Below, in pieces: positions 41,940-51,139 of a stretch of DNA of 64,000 nucleotides; within the stretch, counting starts at the first letter, position 1; the number at the start of each line of letters is the position of its first letter. Position numbers and translations under genes: made by a program. This DNA comes from Deltaproteobacteria bacterium (GTDB lineage Bacteria; Desulfobacterota; Desulfobacteria; Desulfobacterales; JAFDMD01): positions 36,827 to 100,826 of the forward strand of contig JAFDMF010000006.1 of assembly GCA_019306065.1 (NCBI GenBank), written 5' to 3'. The notes beneath the pieces were generated by a model that saw nothing but the letters and a program-made list of their open reading frames with translations, was not told where the DNA came from and did no database searches.

Positions 41940-42325
41940 TTTTAAATTAAAACCTTAAAGAAAATATTGACATATTATAATTTTTAAAACAAAAACCATC
42001 AATCGTTAATTTCGGATCAAATTATTATGCAAAACGGCAATAAGTCAAGAGAAGATTAATTTTTATATAATATAAGAGTAAAAAAAAATACAGAGATACA
42101 AAGTAACAAAGTGGCAAGAGGACAAAGAAATCGGTTTTTAATCTTTTAATTGCAAGATATAAAGAACAGTAGAGACGTTGCATGCAACGTCTCTACATAA
42201 TTAATCGGAGTATTCGGAAGTTATAACAATTACAAAAATAATAAAAAAACAAACATCAACTTTGTATCTTAATTATAAACAAAAAAAAGTCCCTTTATTA
42301 AAATTTAAACAGAGAAGGAAAACTA
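41940..42325. repeat. 386-base region with palindrome and CAAAGT tail modules
   Basis: ACAGAGATACAAAGTAACAAAGTGG (42090-42114) is a module also seen near 8070. A perfect 28-base GTTGCATGCAAC palindrome is at 42169-42196. ACATCAACTTTGTATCTTAATTATAAAC (42255-42285) matches the region before the ECHDC3-like gene. AGAGAAGGAAAACTA before nadB is the ribosome site. Confidence 0.8.
42169..42196. repeat. GTTGCATGCAAC palindrome, 28-base perfect copy
   Basis: The same sequence as the copy at 33558-33585, lying upstream of nadB by about 130 bases. Confidence 0.92.
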
Positions 42326-43966
42326 ATGGAATACAAAGCCGATTTTTTGGTTATAGGCACAGGGATAGCAGGACTTTCATTTGCTTTAAAAACCGCAAAA
42401 TACGGTAAAGTCGCTATAGTTACCAAAAAAAATATTATGGAAAGCAATACCAGCTTGGCTCAGGGCGGAATAGCTACCGTATGCAAAAGCAGCGGCGATT
42501 CCTTTGAGCTTCACATACAAGACACCCTTGCTTCCGGAGACGGCTTATGCAACCCTAAAACCGTTGAAATAGTGGTAAACGGAGGTCCCAAACATATACG
42601 CGAGTTAATTGAACTCGGAGTAAAATTCAGCCGTAAAGATGACATAAATCCTTTAGACAACAATGAAGTCTTCGATCTGGGACGAGAAGGCGGACATTCC
42701 AGAAAAAGAATCTTTCACAGCCATGACATGACAGGGATGGAAATAGAAAAAGTTCTTACAGACCATGTGAAAAATCATAAAAACATCCGCATATACGAAA
42801 ACCATATAGCCGTAGATCTTATAACATATTCCACACGTCTTAAAAGAGGAAGCATCATAACCACCCATGAAGATTATTGCTGCGGAGCCTATGTTTTGGA
42901 TATTAACCAAAAAAAAGTAAAAACATTTTCCGCGGGAATTACCCTTCTTGCCACAGGCGGCGCGGGAAAAGCATATCTATATACAAGCAACCCGGATATT
43001 GCCACAGGAGATGGAATTGCTATGGGCTACAGAGCGGGAGCAGCGGTTGCAAATTTGGAATTTGTTCAGTTTCATCCTACATGCCTTTATCATCCGCAGG
43101 CAAAAAACTTTTTAATATCCGAAGCAGTCCGCGGAGAAGGAGGAGTACTTATTGACGACTCAGGCAAAAGATTTATGCCAAAATACGATAAGAACGCAGA
43201 TCTTGCATGCAGAGACGTTGTTGCAAGAGCAATAGATAACGAATTAAAAACCAGCGGAAGCGATTCTGTTTATTTAGATATATCTCATAAAAAATCTTCA
43301 TTCATAAAAAAACGCTTCCCGAATCTTGACAAAAAATGCCTTACCTTCGGCATAGACATGGCAAAAGAGCCGATACCCGTAGTGCCTGCCGCCCATTATA
43401 TGTGCGGCGGAGTTTTAACAGACATACATGGAAGAACAAACATAAATCGGCTTTATGCAATAGGAGAAACCGCCTGCACAGGACTTCACGGAGCAAACAG
43501 ACTTGCCAGCAACTCTTTGCTTGAAGCAGCCGTCTTTGCAGACAAAGCGGCAAAGCAGGCGACTTTGGAAATAAAGAACATAAACGCTTCAATTCCAACC
43601 ACTCCGAACTGGGATGAAACAGGAACTACGGACAGCGACGAAGTCATAATGGTTACGCACAACTGGGACGAAATAAGACGGTTTATGTGGAACTATGTCG
43701 GCATAGTTCGCTCCGATAAAAGACTTGAGAGGGCTCAAAGAAGAATCGAAATAATACAAAAAGAGATAAAAGAGTATTATTGGGGTTTTAAAGTAACTTC
43801 AGACCTTATAGAATTAAGAAATATAGCGGTAACCGCAGAGTTAATCATAAAATGTGCGGCTTTTAGAAAAGAGAGCCGAGGGCTTCATTATAATATAAAA
43901 TATAAGCAAAGAGACGATAAATTTTGGCGCAAAGATACTGTATTGAGAAAACCTTATATAGGATAA
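42326..43966 (+). CDS. nadB: L-aspartate oxidase
   Basis: The 546-residue flavoprotein makes iminoaspartate for quinolinate and NAD synthesis. It has GTGIAGLSFALK (11-22), NTSLAQGGIATV, the substrate-side EGGHSRKRIFHSHDMTG and LEFVQFHPT segments, and YAIGETACTGLHGANRLASNSLLEA for FAD. The arginine of RDVVARAID is present. The length and C-terminal helical domain are complete. nadA and nadC are not in the window. With O2 absent, fumarate would be the electron acceptor. Confidence 0.95.
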   Translation: MEYKADFLVIGTGIAGLSFALKTAKYGKVAIVTKKNIMESNTSLAQGGIATVCKSSGDSFELHIQDTLASGDGLCNPKTVEIVVNGGPKHIRELIELGVKFSRKDDINPLDNNEVFDLGREGGHSRKRIFHSHDMTGMEIEKVLTDHVKNHKNIRIYENHIAVDLITYSTRLKRGSIITTHEDYCCGAYVLDINQKKVKTFSAGITLLATGGAGKAYLYTSNPDIATGDGIAMGYRAGAAVANLEFVQFHPTCLYHPQAKNFLISEAVRGEGGVLIDDSGKRFMPKYDKNADLACRDVVARAIDNELKTSGSDSVYLDISHKKSSFIKKRFPNLDKKCLTFGIDMAKEPIPVVPAAHYMCGGVLTDIHGRTNINRLYAIGETACTGLHGANRLASNSLLEAAVFADKAAKQATLEIKNINASIPTTPNWDETGTTDSDEVIMVTHNWDEIRRFMWNYVGIVRSDKRLERAQRRIEIIQKEIKEYYWGFKVTSDLIELRNIAVTAELIIKCAAFRKESRGLHYNIKYKQRDDKFWRKDTVLRKPYIG

Positions 43967-44094
43967 CAGCCGAGAATCCCCAAAACCGAAACGGAAAAAC
44001 TTATCATCTAAAAAGCATTGTTTACAAATAACCTCTTAACGCTTCAATTATGAGATTATAGAAAAGTAAATTGCAAAACTCTTCTATAATCCCC

Positions 44095-45465
44095 TTAATA
44101 TTTATGCTTTTCTTGTGAAATATGTTTAATATTAAAATCTATATCATAACCTTTATCTATAAACCAAGTATCCTTATGAATCTCAATCTGTTTTGTTCCA
44201 AAAGTATATATATAGTTTTTACCTGATGTGATATTTTTTTTCAGATTATTCTTCAACTTATGATTTATATCAGTTCCTAAAGCCAACAAACTTAATTTAT
44301 TCACCAATTCAAAAAATCTACTACAACTCTCCTTTTCATTATTAAGATCATTAACAGTCATTACTATCTGTAACGTTTTAGCTACATTAGAATCACCTGC
44401 CACATAATATACAATATCATTTTGGTTAATACCGTCGCCAATTCTTATATAATTTGAGCAAGCAAACCACTCATCATTATATTATTTTTTATAATATCCG
44501 GTTGTTATACCTTCTTCACGTAAAAAATTTTTAGCTTTAAAAGGGCGCCATCATTCTGATGGGTCAATTTTAGGCGGATTCTTCTCAATCTTTAAACGTT
44601 GTTTTAACTCTTTTATTGATTTATCAATATCAGCCTTACATTTAATATCTTCCATTGATAAATCCGAAGCCCATCTTTTTAAAGCTTTAGCGTCAAATCT
44701 AAAAGAGACAATCATTTTATATTTAGCGTAATTCTTAAAATTCTTTGTCTTTCTTAATATGTTGGACATAAAAAAAATATTTTCATACTTCAGAAAGGTT
44801 GATAAAAAATAAAAATATGGAAGTATTAATATTGATAATAATGTAGGAACTACAAAATCATAATATGTTTTATCTTTAATAAAGTCTCCGAAATTCATAA
44901 AAAGTTTATAAAAAGTAAAACAAATTATAGCTAATCCCAAAATTCCGAAAATTTTATCAAGTAAATTTTTTAATATATCATATTCACTTTTTGAGCATCC
45001 TACTGCAACATGCCCACTTTTTAATCCGGCAACTGCCAATAAACCGCCAAGAAGCGCCATAAAAGGAACAAATATCATCTCGGCAATTAAGCTAAATGTA
45101 TATACTGAAGTAATAAACTGAATTAAAACAATTAGTTTAAAATTATCTTTTAATGCGGTTTTAAAAAAATATGATTCGTCTTGAATTGTATTAACCCTAA
45201 TCAATAAAGTGAAGGCATAGGAGAAAAACCAAAATATAACATTCTTAATTTGGTTGTTTTCCCACAAAGATATATAAATAAGGAAAAAAATACATAATCA
45301 AATATAAAGCCATAGCGAGATAAATATAATGAGCATTTTGTTGTATAAACATGCTTTTATTAATCCCTTGCCTGCTTTTCGCACATCTTGTTTTGAAAAT
45401 ACCCAAATAAAAAATATTGCACCCCAAATCCCAATAGCAATTTCCCTATTGTTGAAAATATCCAA
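44095..45465 (-). pseudogene. Membrane protein gene with three in-frame nonsense codons
   Basis: A single reading frame can be followed from a TTG at 45465 (behind AAGAGGCGAT) to the TAA at 44095, broken by TGA at 45300-45298, TGA at 44553-44551 and TAA at 44484-44482 but with no frameshift. The N-terminal and middle parts hold at least four membrane helices and the fragment MALLGGLLAVAGLK; the last 130 codons are soluble. The sequence stays compositionally protein-like across every stop. I do not recognise the family. The pieces at 44551-45267 and 44095-44403 would otherwise look like two small genes. Confidence 0.6.
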
Positions 45466-45560
45466 ATCGCCTCTTAATTTAACATTTTGTTACTTATTCT
45501 ATGGAATAGATTAAACGAATAACCAGTATTATTTTTTATCAAAAACCTTTTTCGTTCCGT

Positions 45561-45908
45561 TTATTCATTTTCAATAGACAAAACTTTTGATAATCCGATT
45601 TTAATTTCCTCCGAAATTATATCCGAAACTACTCCTAACTTTTTTATAAATCTTTCTTGCGATACGGAACGAATTTGAAAACAGTCTGCCGAAGAGGTTT
45701 TATTCAAGCTGTTTTCTAAATTCGGCTCGATTTTTATCATCCAAGGGGCAATTTTATATTTATCTTTCCAATCCGTTATCGGAACAATAATTTTTAAAGG
45801 TAGTCTGCCTAATGAATTATCATTTACTATTACGGCAGGTCTGATTTTTTTAATCTCGGATCCGATTGTAGGATCAAGATTTATTAACCAAATCTCGCCT
45901 TGTTTCAT
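45561..45908 (-). CDS. MazF/PemK-type endoribonuclease toxin
   Basis: The 115-residue product starts MKQGEIWLINLDPTIGSEIKKIRPAVIVNDN, the MazF opening with the conserved R and P in KKIRPAVIV. PLKIIVPITDWKD and SADCFQIRSVSQERF give the other conserved strands. It cuts mRNA or tRNA at short sites. The ATG at 45908 fits the family better than the upstream ATG at 45926. It overlaps the antitoxin gene by 35 bases. Confidence 0.88.
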   Translation of the reverse strand: MKQGEIWLINLDPTIGSEIKKIRPAVIVNDNSLGRLPLKIIVPITDWKDKYKIAPWMIKIEPNLENSLNKTSSADCFQIRSVSQERFIKKLGVVSDIISEEIKIGLSKVLSIENE

Positions 45909-46107
45909 AAAAATCCTCACAATCAAGCGCTGTAAAAGCAGTTAATCGGTTATCGTTTTTATAATCCGAATATAAAGCTTCAGCGGCTTTTTCCATCGGA
46001 TTTGTATCTTTTTGTTTGCGTATCCAATAAATAGACTTTTTAATTACATACATTCTTTTTTGAAGCGGAAGGCCGCAAATCTCTTTTATTATTTCGTTTG
46101 GTCTCAT
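45874..46107 (-). CDS. Antitoxin of the MazF-like pair
   Basis: The 77-residue protein opens MRPNEIIKEICGLPLQKRMYVI and runs into an acidic, probably unfolded tail (LDCEDFYETR) that would wrap the toxin. The opening resembles small MazE-like antitoxins with an EIxxLPL start. AAGGATATAAAA precedes the ATG at 46107; the frame extends upstream to 46209, but that part overlaps the promoter. It overlaps mazF by 35 bases. Confidence 0.7.
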   Translation of the reverse strand: MRPNEIIKEICGLPLQKRMYVIKKSIYWIRKQKDTNPMEKAAEALYSDYKNDNRLTAFTALDCEDFYETRRDLVNKS

Positions 46108-46156
46108 TTTTATATCCTTAATATAATAATCCCATAAAAGCGGATAATTAAAACAA

Positions 46157-46200
46157 AATATGCTCAAAAATTTTTTATACGTCAATACTTTTTTATACGT
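46157..46200 (-). promoter_or_regulatory. Promoter and direct-repeat operator of the MazEF-like pair
   Basis: -35 TTGACG (46185-46180), 17-base spacer, -10 CATATT (46162-46157). The 12-mer ACGTATAAAAAA occurs at 46200-46189 and 46182-46171, 18 bases apart, with one copy overlapping the -35. This suggests an antitoxin operator. Confidence 0.55.
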
Positions 46201-46305
46201 TAGCCGCAAACTTTGTTTTATATTTTAAAAATACAGTGTTATCTATTCTTCTTTTATGATAAACGGTTAATTAAATGGATTACAATTTTTTTGGGATTAT
46301 AAAAT

Positions 46306-46911
46306 ATGAATAACCAATTTAAAGTGCCGGCTTCGTCTGCGCGGACATACGAAACCATAAAAAAAAGCCGTTTTATAGCCACGGTTCAAAGAGCGTCATC
46401 CGTTGAAGAAGCAAAAAACTTTATAGAAAAAATAAAAAAAGAATTTCCGAATGCTACTCATAACTGCTGGGCTTATCAAGCCGGCGCGCCCGGAACATCT
46501 ACTTTGGCAGGAAAAAGCGACGACGGCGAACCACATTCCACCGCAGGCAAACCAATGTTAAATATTTTAATAAATTCGCAAATAGGAGAAATCGCAGCTG
46601 TTGTTACAAGATATTTCGGCGGAGTAAAACTCGGGACAGGCGGACTTATAAGGGCTTATTCCGGAGTTTTAAAAAAGGCGCTTGCGGATCTTAAAGTTAA
46701 AAAAAAAATTATAACCGTAGATATTATCTTTACTGTAAAATATAATGACATAACTTCCGTTAAACATATATTAGGGCTTTTTGAAGCCAAGATTATCCAA
46801 GAGGTTTATAAAGAGAATGTTTTATTTAAAGTTGCGGCGCCTAAAGAGAAAGCCGAAGAATTTAAGACGAGCATAACCAATATGTTGAATTATCAACCTG
46901 TTTTTAAATAA
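46306..46911 (+). CDS. YigZ/IMPACT family protein
   Basis: The 201-residue protein has KSRFIATVQRASSVEEA, then NATHNCWAYQAG and SDDGEPHSTAGKPMLNIL, the UPF0029/IMPACT signature, with VVTRYFGGVKLGTGGLIRAYS after it. A C-terminal DUF1949-like half (about 135-200) follows, as in YigZ. Function is poorly defined; eukaryotic IMPACT acts in translation control. It stands alone. Confidence 0.9.
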   Translation: MNNQFKVPASSARTYETIKKSRFIATVQRASSVEEAKNFIEKIKKEFPNATHNCWAYQAGAPGTSTLAGKSDDGEPHSTAGKPMLNILINSQIGEIAAVVTRYFGGVKLGTGGLIRAYSGVLKKALADLKVKKKIITVDIIFTVKYNDITSVKHILGLFEAKIIQEVYKENVLFKVAAPKEKAEEFKTSITNMLNYQPVFK

Positions 46912-47037
46912 CAATCCATAAGTTGATAAATTAAGAAACAGAGTTGCAACGTCTCTACAGATTTTTTCCCTCTGTTTATATTCGCTCCTAATATGTTCAA
47001 AGTTTTTTTGCGCGGCGGCTCTTATCGATGAGAACAA

Positions 47038-48369
47038 TCAGACTTCATCCTCGTCATTAGGCAAATTTTTAGAAGCTTTTGCCCCAAGCTGTTTTATCTT
47101 TTCAACATGAGTCATCAAATTCCCCTTCCCTGTTTTAAGCTTTGCCAAAGAATCCGCCCATGCCAAATTTGCTTTATCCATATAATCTCCCACCTTTAAA
47201 AGCTGATCGTAAAAAAGAGCAAATTTATCATATAAAAGTCCGCCTCTTTTTGCTATTTCCATAGCGTTTTTATTCTGTTTTTCTCTTTTCCATAAAGCCG
47301 CAATTGTTCTTAGCGCAAAAAGAGTTATTGCGGGAGACGTCAAAAATATATTTTTATCAAAAGCTTCGTCAAAAAGATTCGGCTCCTTTTGAAGCGCCGC
47401 TATCAAGGCGGAATCTATCGGTATAAAAAGCATAACAAAATCGGGAGAAGATATTTTATAAAGATCATCGTATCTTTTTTTGCTCAATTCGTTTATATGT
47501 CTTTTTATCGAATTTATATGCTCTTTTATATCCCGCTCTTTTACCTCTTCGTCCGAATTAGCGCAGTATCTTTCATAAGAAACAAGAGACACTTTAGAAT
47601 CTATAATAAGATGTTTTTTGTCCGGCAAATTTATTATTACGTCCGGATAAAACCTTTTTTTCTCCTCTCCGAAAAACATTTCCTTTATTATATATTCACG
47701 CCCCTTTTCAAGCCCGGATCGTTCCAAAACCTTTTCCAATACAAGTTCGCCCCAGCTTCCCATCGCTTTGTTATCTCCTTTTAGGGCGTTTGTAAGATTC
47801 TTTGCTTCTTTAGACATTGTTAAATTAAGAGCCGTTAAATTTTTTATCTGCTCCCGCAGCTGAGCCCCTTCCATTATTTGGGCATCGTAATTCTTTTCTA
47901 TTTTTTCTTTAAACTCTTTTATCTTAAGATTTAAAGGCTCAAGTATATCGCCTATATTACTTCGGTTTTGGCGTACAAATTTTTCCGATTTTATTTCAAA
48001 TATTTCATTTGCAAGATTTTCAAAGTCTGTTTTAAGTTTTTCTTTTATATTGGCAAATTCTTTTTTTTGCTCCTCCTCTTTTTTTCGGCTTATATTATAT
48101 CCCGTTTCGACTTTTGCCAGCTTTTCTTTCAGTCCCATTATATTGTTCAGATATTCGGCAACCTGTTTTTTCGCATCATTCAATTCCAGTTTAAGCCGAA
48201 TATTTTCTTCTTCCGTCTTATTGGTTATAACCTTTGCGGTTTCGGCTTTTATTTTAAACTGTTCATTTTCCCTCATAAGCGCTTTTTTGTTTAAGCCGTT
48301 ATAATATTCGCGCGCAATCCATAAGCCGAAAATTATAAATAACAAAACTATTATTAAAATCTGTTCCAT
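47038..48369 (-). CDS. rmuC: DNA recombination protein RmuC
   Basis: The 443-residue protein starts with a membrane anchor (about 2-20) followed by a long coiled coil (25-190). The RmuC nuclease-fold domain has MGSWGELVLEKVLERSGLEKGREY (about 202-225), FYPDVIINLPDKKHLIIDSKVSLVSYERY and DFVMLFIPIDSALIAAL, with the acid and K of a PD-(D/E)XK-like core in IIDSKVS. RmuC lowers inversion rates at short inverted repeats in E. coli, which is notable in a region rich in them. Monocistronic. Confidence 0.93.
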   Translation of the reverse strand: MEQILIIVLLFIIFGLWIAREYYNGLNKKALMRENEQFKIKAETAKVITNKTEEENIRLKLELNDAKKQVAEYLNNIMGLKEKLAKVETGYNISRKKEEEQKKEFANIKEKLKTDFENLANEIFEIKSEKFVRQNRSNIGDILEPLNLKIKEFKEKIEKNYDAQIMEGAQLREQIKNLTALNLTMSKEAKNLTNALKGDNKAMGSWGELVLEKVLERSGLEKGREYIIKEMFFGEEKKRFYPDVIINLPDKKHLIIDSKVSLVSYERYCANSDEEVKERDIKEHINSIKRHINELSKKRYDDLYKISSPDFVMLFIPIDSALIAALQKEPNLFDEAFDKNIFLTSPAITLFALRTIAALWKREKQNKNAMEIAKRGGLLYDKFALFYDQLLKVGDYMDKANLAWADSLAKLKTGKGNLMTHVEKIKQLGAKASKNLPNDEDEV

Positions 48370-48645
48370 ATATTATCTCTCTTTTTTATCTCCCATTTAT
48401 TTACAAAAAAATTATATGTTAAAATTTCTTTGCCTTGCTTTTTGCCTGCATTTTTGCTTTACGATTATTTTTTTAAAAATTCAATCGTTGTTATTTTTTA
48501 AAAAAATACGGAGACAAAAAAAAAGCTTTTTTCCACTAGAAATCAATAAAGCGTTGACATAAACAGGCAATTATGGAAATTGTTTAAAATCGTTTTTTAT
48601 GAATTAAAATCACTTTTTATCAGTTTTTTACAAACGGAGAAGCGT

Positions 48646-49644
48646 ATGAAATATAAAAAAACCCTTTTTATTCTGTTTTTATATGCCGCAACAACCGCTA
48701 TTTGCGCGTATTGGAACATTATATGCTTTTCCAAAACGCCAAAAGATATTTCGGATAAAACCGACAAAACTTTGCTTATTAAAAAAGGATTATCTTTTAG
48801 CGACGCCGCAAAGCTGCTTTATAAAAACGGTTTCATTACAAATAGTTTTAAAATGAAGCTTTTTGCCAAATTAAAAGGCAAAGTTAATATTAAAGCCGGA
48901 GAATATGTTTTATCCGCGTCTATGCCCCCTATTCATATTTTGGAAATTTTGGAAAAAGGCAAGGTTAAGCTTTACAAATTTACAATACCGGAAGGGCTTA
49001 ATATCAAAGAAATTGCAACAATTTTTGCAGATGAAAATTTTTGTTCGGAAGAAAAATTTATTGCAAAAGCTATGGATAAAAATTTTACAAAAAGCTTTAA
49101 TATCAATGCCGATACTCTGGAGGGTTATATTTTCCCGGATACATATCTTTTTCCAAAAGGGCTTGCTTGCGAAGATCTGATTTCTGTTATAATAAAACAT
49201 TTTTTTAAGGTTTTTAAAAAAGATTGGAAAAAAAGAGCGGAACAACTCGGTTTTACAACACATCAGGTTGTAACATTAGCCTCTATGATCGAAAAAGAAA
49301 CAATGGAACCAAAAGAAAGGGCTTTGGTATCTTCGACGTTTCATAACAGGCTTAAAATAAACATGAAACTTCAATCCGATCCTACGGCTATTTACGGCGT
49401 TGAAAATTTTAAAGGATATATTAAAAAAAAGGATCTTAAAAAAGATACCCCTTATAATACATACAAAATAAAAGGACTACCTCCGGGACCTATAGCAAAT
49501 CCAGGCAAAGCGGCAATTTATGCGGCGCTTTTTCCTGCGGATACAAAATTTTATTTTTTTGTTTCAAAAAACAACGGAACACATAAATTTTCAAAAACCT
49601 TTGAAGAACACGCTTTTGCGGTAAGAAAATTTAAATTAAGATAA
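48646..49644 (+). CDS. mltG: Endolytic peptidoglycan transglycosylase MltG
   Basis: The 332-residue protein starts at the ATG behind ACGGAGAAGCGT; the earlier start at 48580 lacks a site. It has an N-terminal anchor (FILFLYAATTAICAYW), a LysM-like part with KKGLSFSDAAKLLY, FTIPEGLNIKEIA and LEGYIFPDTYLFP, and the catalytic glutamate E216 in ASMIEKETMEPKERALVSSTFHNRL. SDPTAIYG and KGLPPGPIANPG complete the set. It cuts nascent glycan strands and sets chain length. It lies 9 bases ahead of nagZ and is probably cotranscribed. Confidence 0.93.
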   Translation: MKYKKTLFILFLYAATTAICAYWNIICFSKTPKDISDKTDKTLLIKKGLSFSDAAKLLYKNGFITNSFKMKLFAKLKGKVNIKAGEYVLSASMPPIHILEILEKGKVKLYKFTIPEGLNIKEIATIFADENFCSEEKFIAKAMDKNFTKSFNINADTLEGYIFPDTYLFPKGLACEDLISVIIKHFFKVFKKDWKKRAEQLGFTTHQVVTLASMIEKETMEPKERALVSSTFHNRLKINMKLQSDPTAIYGVENFKGYIKKKDLKKDTPYNTYKIKGLPPGPIANPGKAAIYAALFPADTKFYFFVSKNNGTHKFSKTFEEHAFAVRKFKLR

Positions 49645-49653
49645 GGAACTATA

Positions 49654-50658
49654 ATGAACTATTGCGATTTTACAAACGAACAGATTGCAGGACAAATGAT
49701 AATCGCCGGCTTTTACGGAACAAAGCCGGACGACGAACTAAAATTTTTAATTAATACAATTAAAGCCGGAGGAGTTATTCTTTTTTCCCGAAATATAGAA
49801 TCGCGCCACCAGCTTGAAGATTTGTGTTCTTCCATACAAAGATATGCAAAACAAGCGGGGCAGCCTCCTTTATTTATAGCAATCGACCAAGAAGGCGGAA
49901 AAGTTGCAAGATTAAAAGAACCTTTTACCATTTTTTCCGGCGCGCCTTATATAAAAACTCCGGAACAGGCAGAAAAATTTGCCGAAATAACGGGAGAAGA
50001 ATTAAAACGAACGGGAATTAATATGAACATGGCGCCAGTTTTAGATATAGCGCCGGAAAATTTTGAAAACAGCGCGATGGCCGGCAGAATGTTTTGCGGT
50101 AATCCGGAACAAGCCGGAGAATTGGGAGCGGAAGTTATAAGAGGACTGCAAAAAAAAAATGTTATATCCGTAGCAAAACATTTTCCGGGAATAGGACGCG
50201 CAACCGTAGATTCTCATTTTAAACTTCCCAACCTAATTCAAAACAGATTTGCTCTTGATTCTTTTGAACTAATACCCTTTAAAGCCGCCATAAACGTAAA
50301 AGCCGCCGGAATTATGACATCCCATGTTATCTATCCCAAAATAGACGCTCTTTGGCCTGCAGGCCTTTCCAGAAAAATTATAACAAATATTTTGAGAACG
50401 GAGCTGGGCTACGACGGGCTTGTAATAACAGACGATTTGGATATGGGCGCGATTGACAAATATTACGATCTTGATCTGGTAATAGACAGAATTCTTACAG
50501 TGGAAACAGATATTGCTCTTATCTGTAAAAATACTGCAAATATAAAAAAAGCATTCGATCTTATATTAGATTTTATTAAATCTTCGCCCTTTAACAAAGC
50601 AAGATGCAAAAGATCGCTTCAGCGCATAATAAAAACAAAAACCAAGTATCTTGCGTAA
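49654..50658 (+). CDS. nagZ: Beta-N-acetylhexosaminidase NagZ (GH3)
   Basis: The 334-residue GH3 enzyme has FIAIDQEGGKVARL (near 70-85), NMNMAPVLDIAP, AVKHFPGIGRATVDSHFKLP-type motif with the D-H pair that serves as general acid/base, and the nucleophile aspartate in VITDDLDMGAI. It removes GlcNAc from GlcNAc-anhydroMurNAc peptides in the cytoplasm. It is 9 bases behind mltG. AmpG and NamZ elsewhere support the recycling role. Confidence 0.92.
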   Translation: MNYCDFTNEQIAGQMIIAGFYGTKPDDELKFLINTIKAGGVILFSRNIESRHQLEDLCSSIQRYAKQAGQPPLFIAIDQEGGKVARLKEPFTIFSGAPYIKTPEQAEKFAEITGEELKRTGINMNMAPVLDIAPENFENSAMAGRMFCGNPEQAGELGAEVIRGLQKKNVISVAKHFPGIGRATVDSHFKLPNLIQNRFALDSFELIPFKAAINVKAAGIMTSHVIYPKIDALWPAGLSRKIITNILRTELGYDGLVITDDLDMGAIDKYYDLDLVIDRILTVETDIALICKNTANIKKAFDLILDFIKSSPFNKARCKRSLQRIIKTKTKYLA

Positions 50659-50663
50659 TTATT

Positions 50664-50741
50664 TTATATAGTTGCCAAATCAAACCCGTTTTTTTTACCC
50701 GGCGCTTTTAAATAAAGAGATTCCGGCGCAATATCAAAACC
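50664..50741 (-). pseudogene. C-terminal remnant of a DUF2442 gene
   Basis: Codons reading GFDIAPESLYLKAPGKKNG followed by FDLATI and TAA match the C-terminal end expected for DUF2442, compared with WDCGFDITPL at the end of the copy at 54.6 kb. The N-terminal part of this gene is at 51484-51591. The MNT-HEPN genes lie between the two parts. Confidence 0.65.
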
Positions 50742-50743
50742 GC

Positions 50744-51139
50744 TTAATTCTCCGTTAAATAGTTTTTAATATCATTTAAAATTTTAGTAGATGTTTTAAA
50801 AAATATATCGGCGGTCTTTTTTGACGGTTTACCGTCCGGAAGCAGTCCCAAATCGGCAGGATAGCGAGAATCTATATAAAGCTCGTTTAGTTGATCAAAT
50901 ATATCAGAGTCAATATCTAACTTAATATATTTTTCAATTTTTTCCCGTAAAGTTATAATATCATGAATTCTGGGAACTTTTTCTTCTTTCTCTTCAAGTA
51001 TGGCTTTAATGCTTTTTTCTATTGCCTATTGAGAATGAAAAGCTATCATATGAGTAAGATGCTCATTTTCTATAATTTCAGATATAAGCATTAAATCATA
51101 CTCGGCTGCTTTAATCCAGCCTTTGGTCTGTTTTTTCAT
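50744..51139 (-). pseudogene. HEPN-domain toxin interrupted by an in-frame TAG
   Basis: From the ATG at 51139, 131 codons give a HEPN protein: GWIKAAEYDLMLISEIIENE (7-26), then AFHSQ, a TAG at 51028-51026, and AIEKSIKAILEEKEEKVPRIHDI. The family consensus here is FHxQQAxEKxLKA, so TAG replaces the second glutamine (CAG to TAG). The later part keeps DSRYPADLG. The gene overlaps the MNT gene by 29 bases. The interruption should abolish the toxin. Confidence 0.8.

Noticed and set aside
42169..42196. Idea that the dispersed palindrome is the target of the YhdJ-like methyltransferase (ATGCAT)
   Set aside because: The core contains GCATGC and TGCATGCA but no ATGCAT, so the expected site is absent.
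43196..43220. TTGCATGCAGAGACGTTG inside nadB as a palindrome copy
   Set aside because: It lies in conserved NadB codons and lacks symmetry; similarity is by chance.
45245..45427. 60-codon minus frame upstream of the decayed membrane gene
   Set aside because: A different frame over the same bases continues the membrane protein with better membrane-helix text; this one is its shadow.
44095..51139. Alternative genetic code (TGA or TAG read as sense) to explain in-frame stops
   Set aside because: All three stop codons are affected, housekeeping genes contain none, and TGA ends real genes here (vapB and the TrlF-like gene overlap their partners at TGA).
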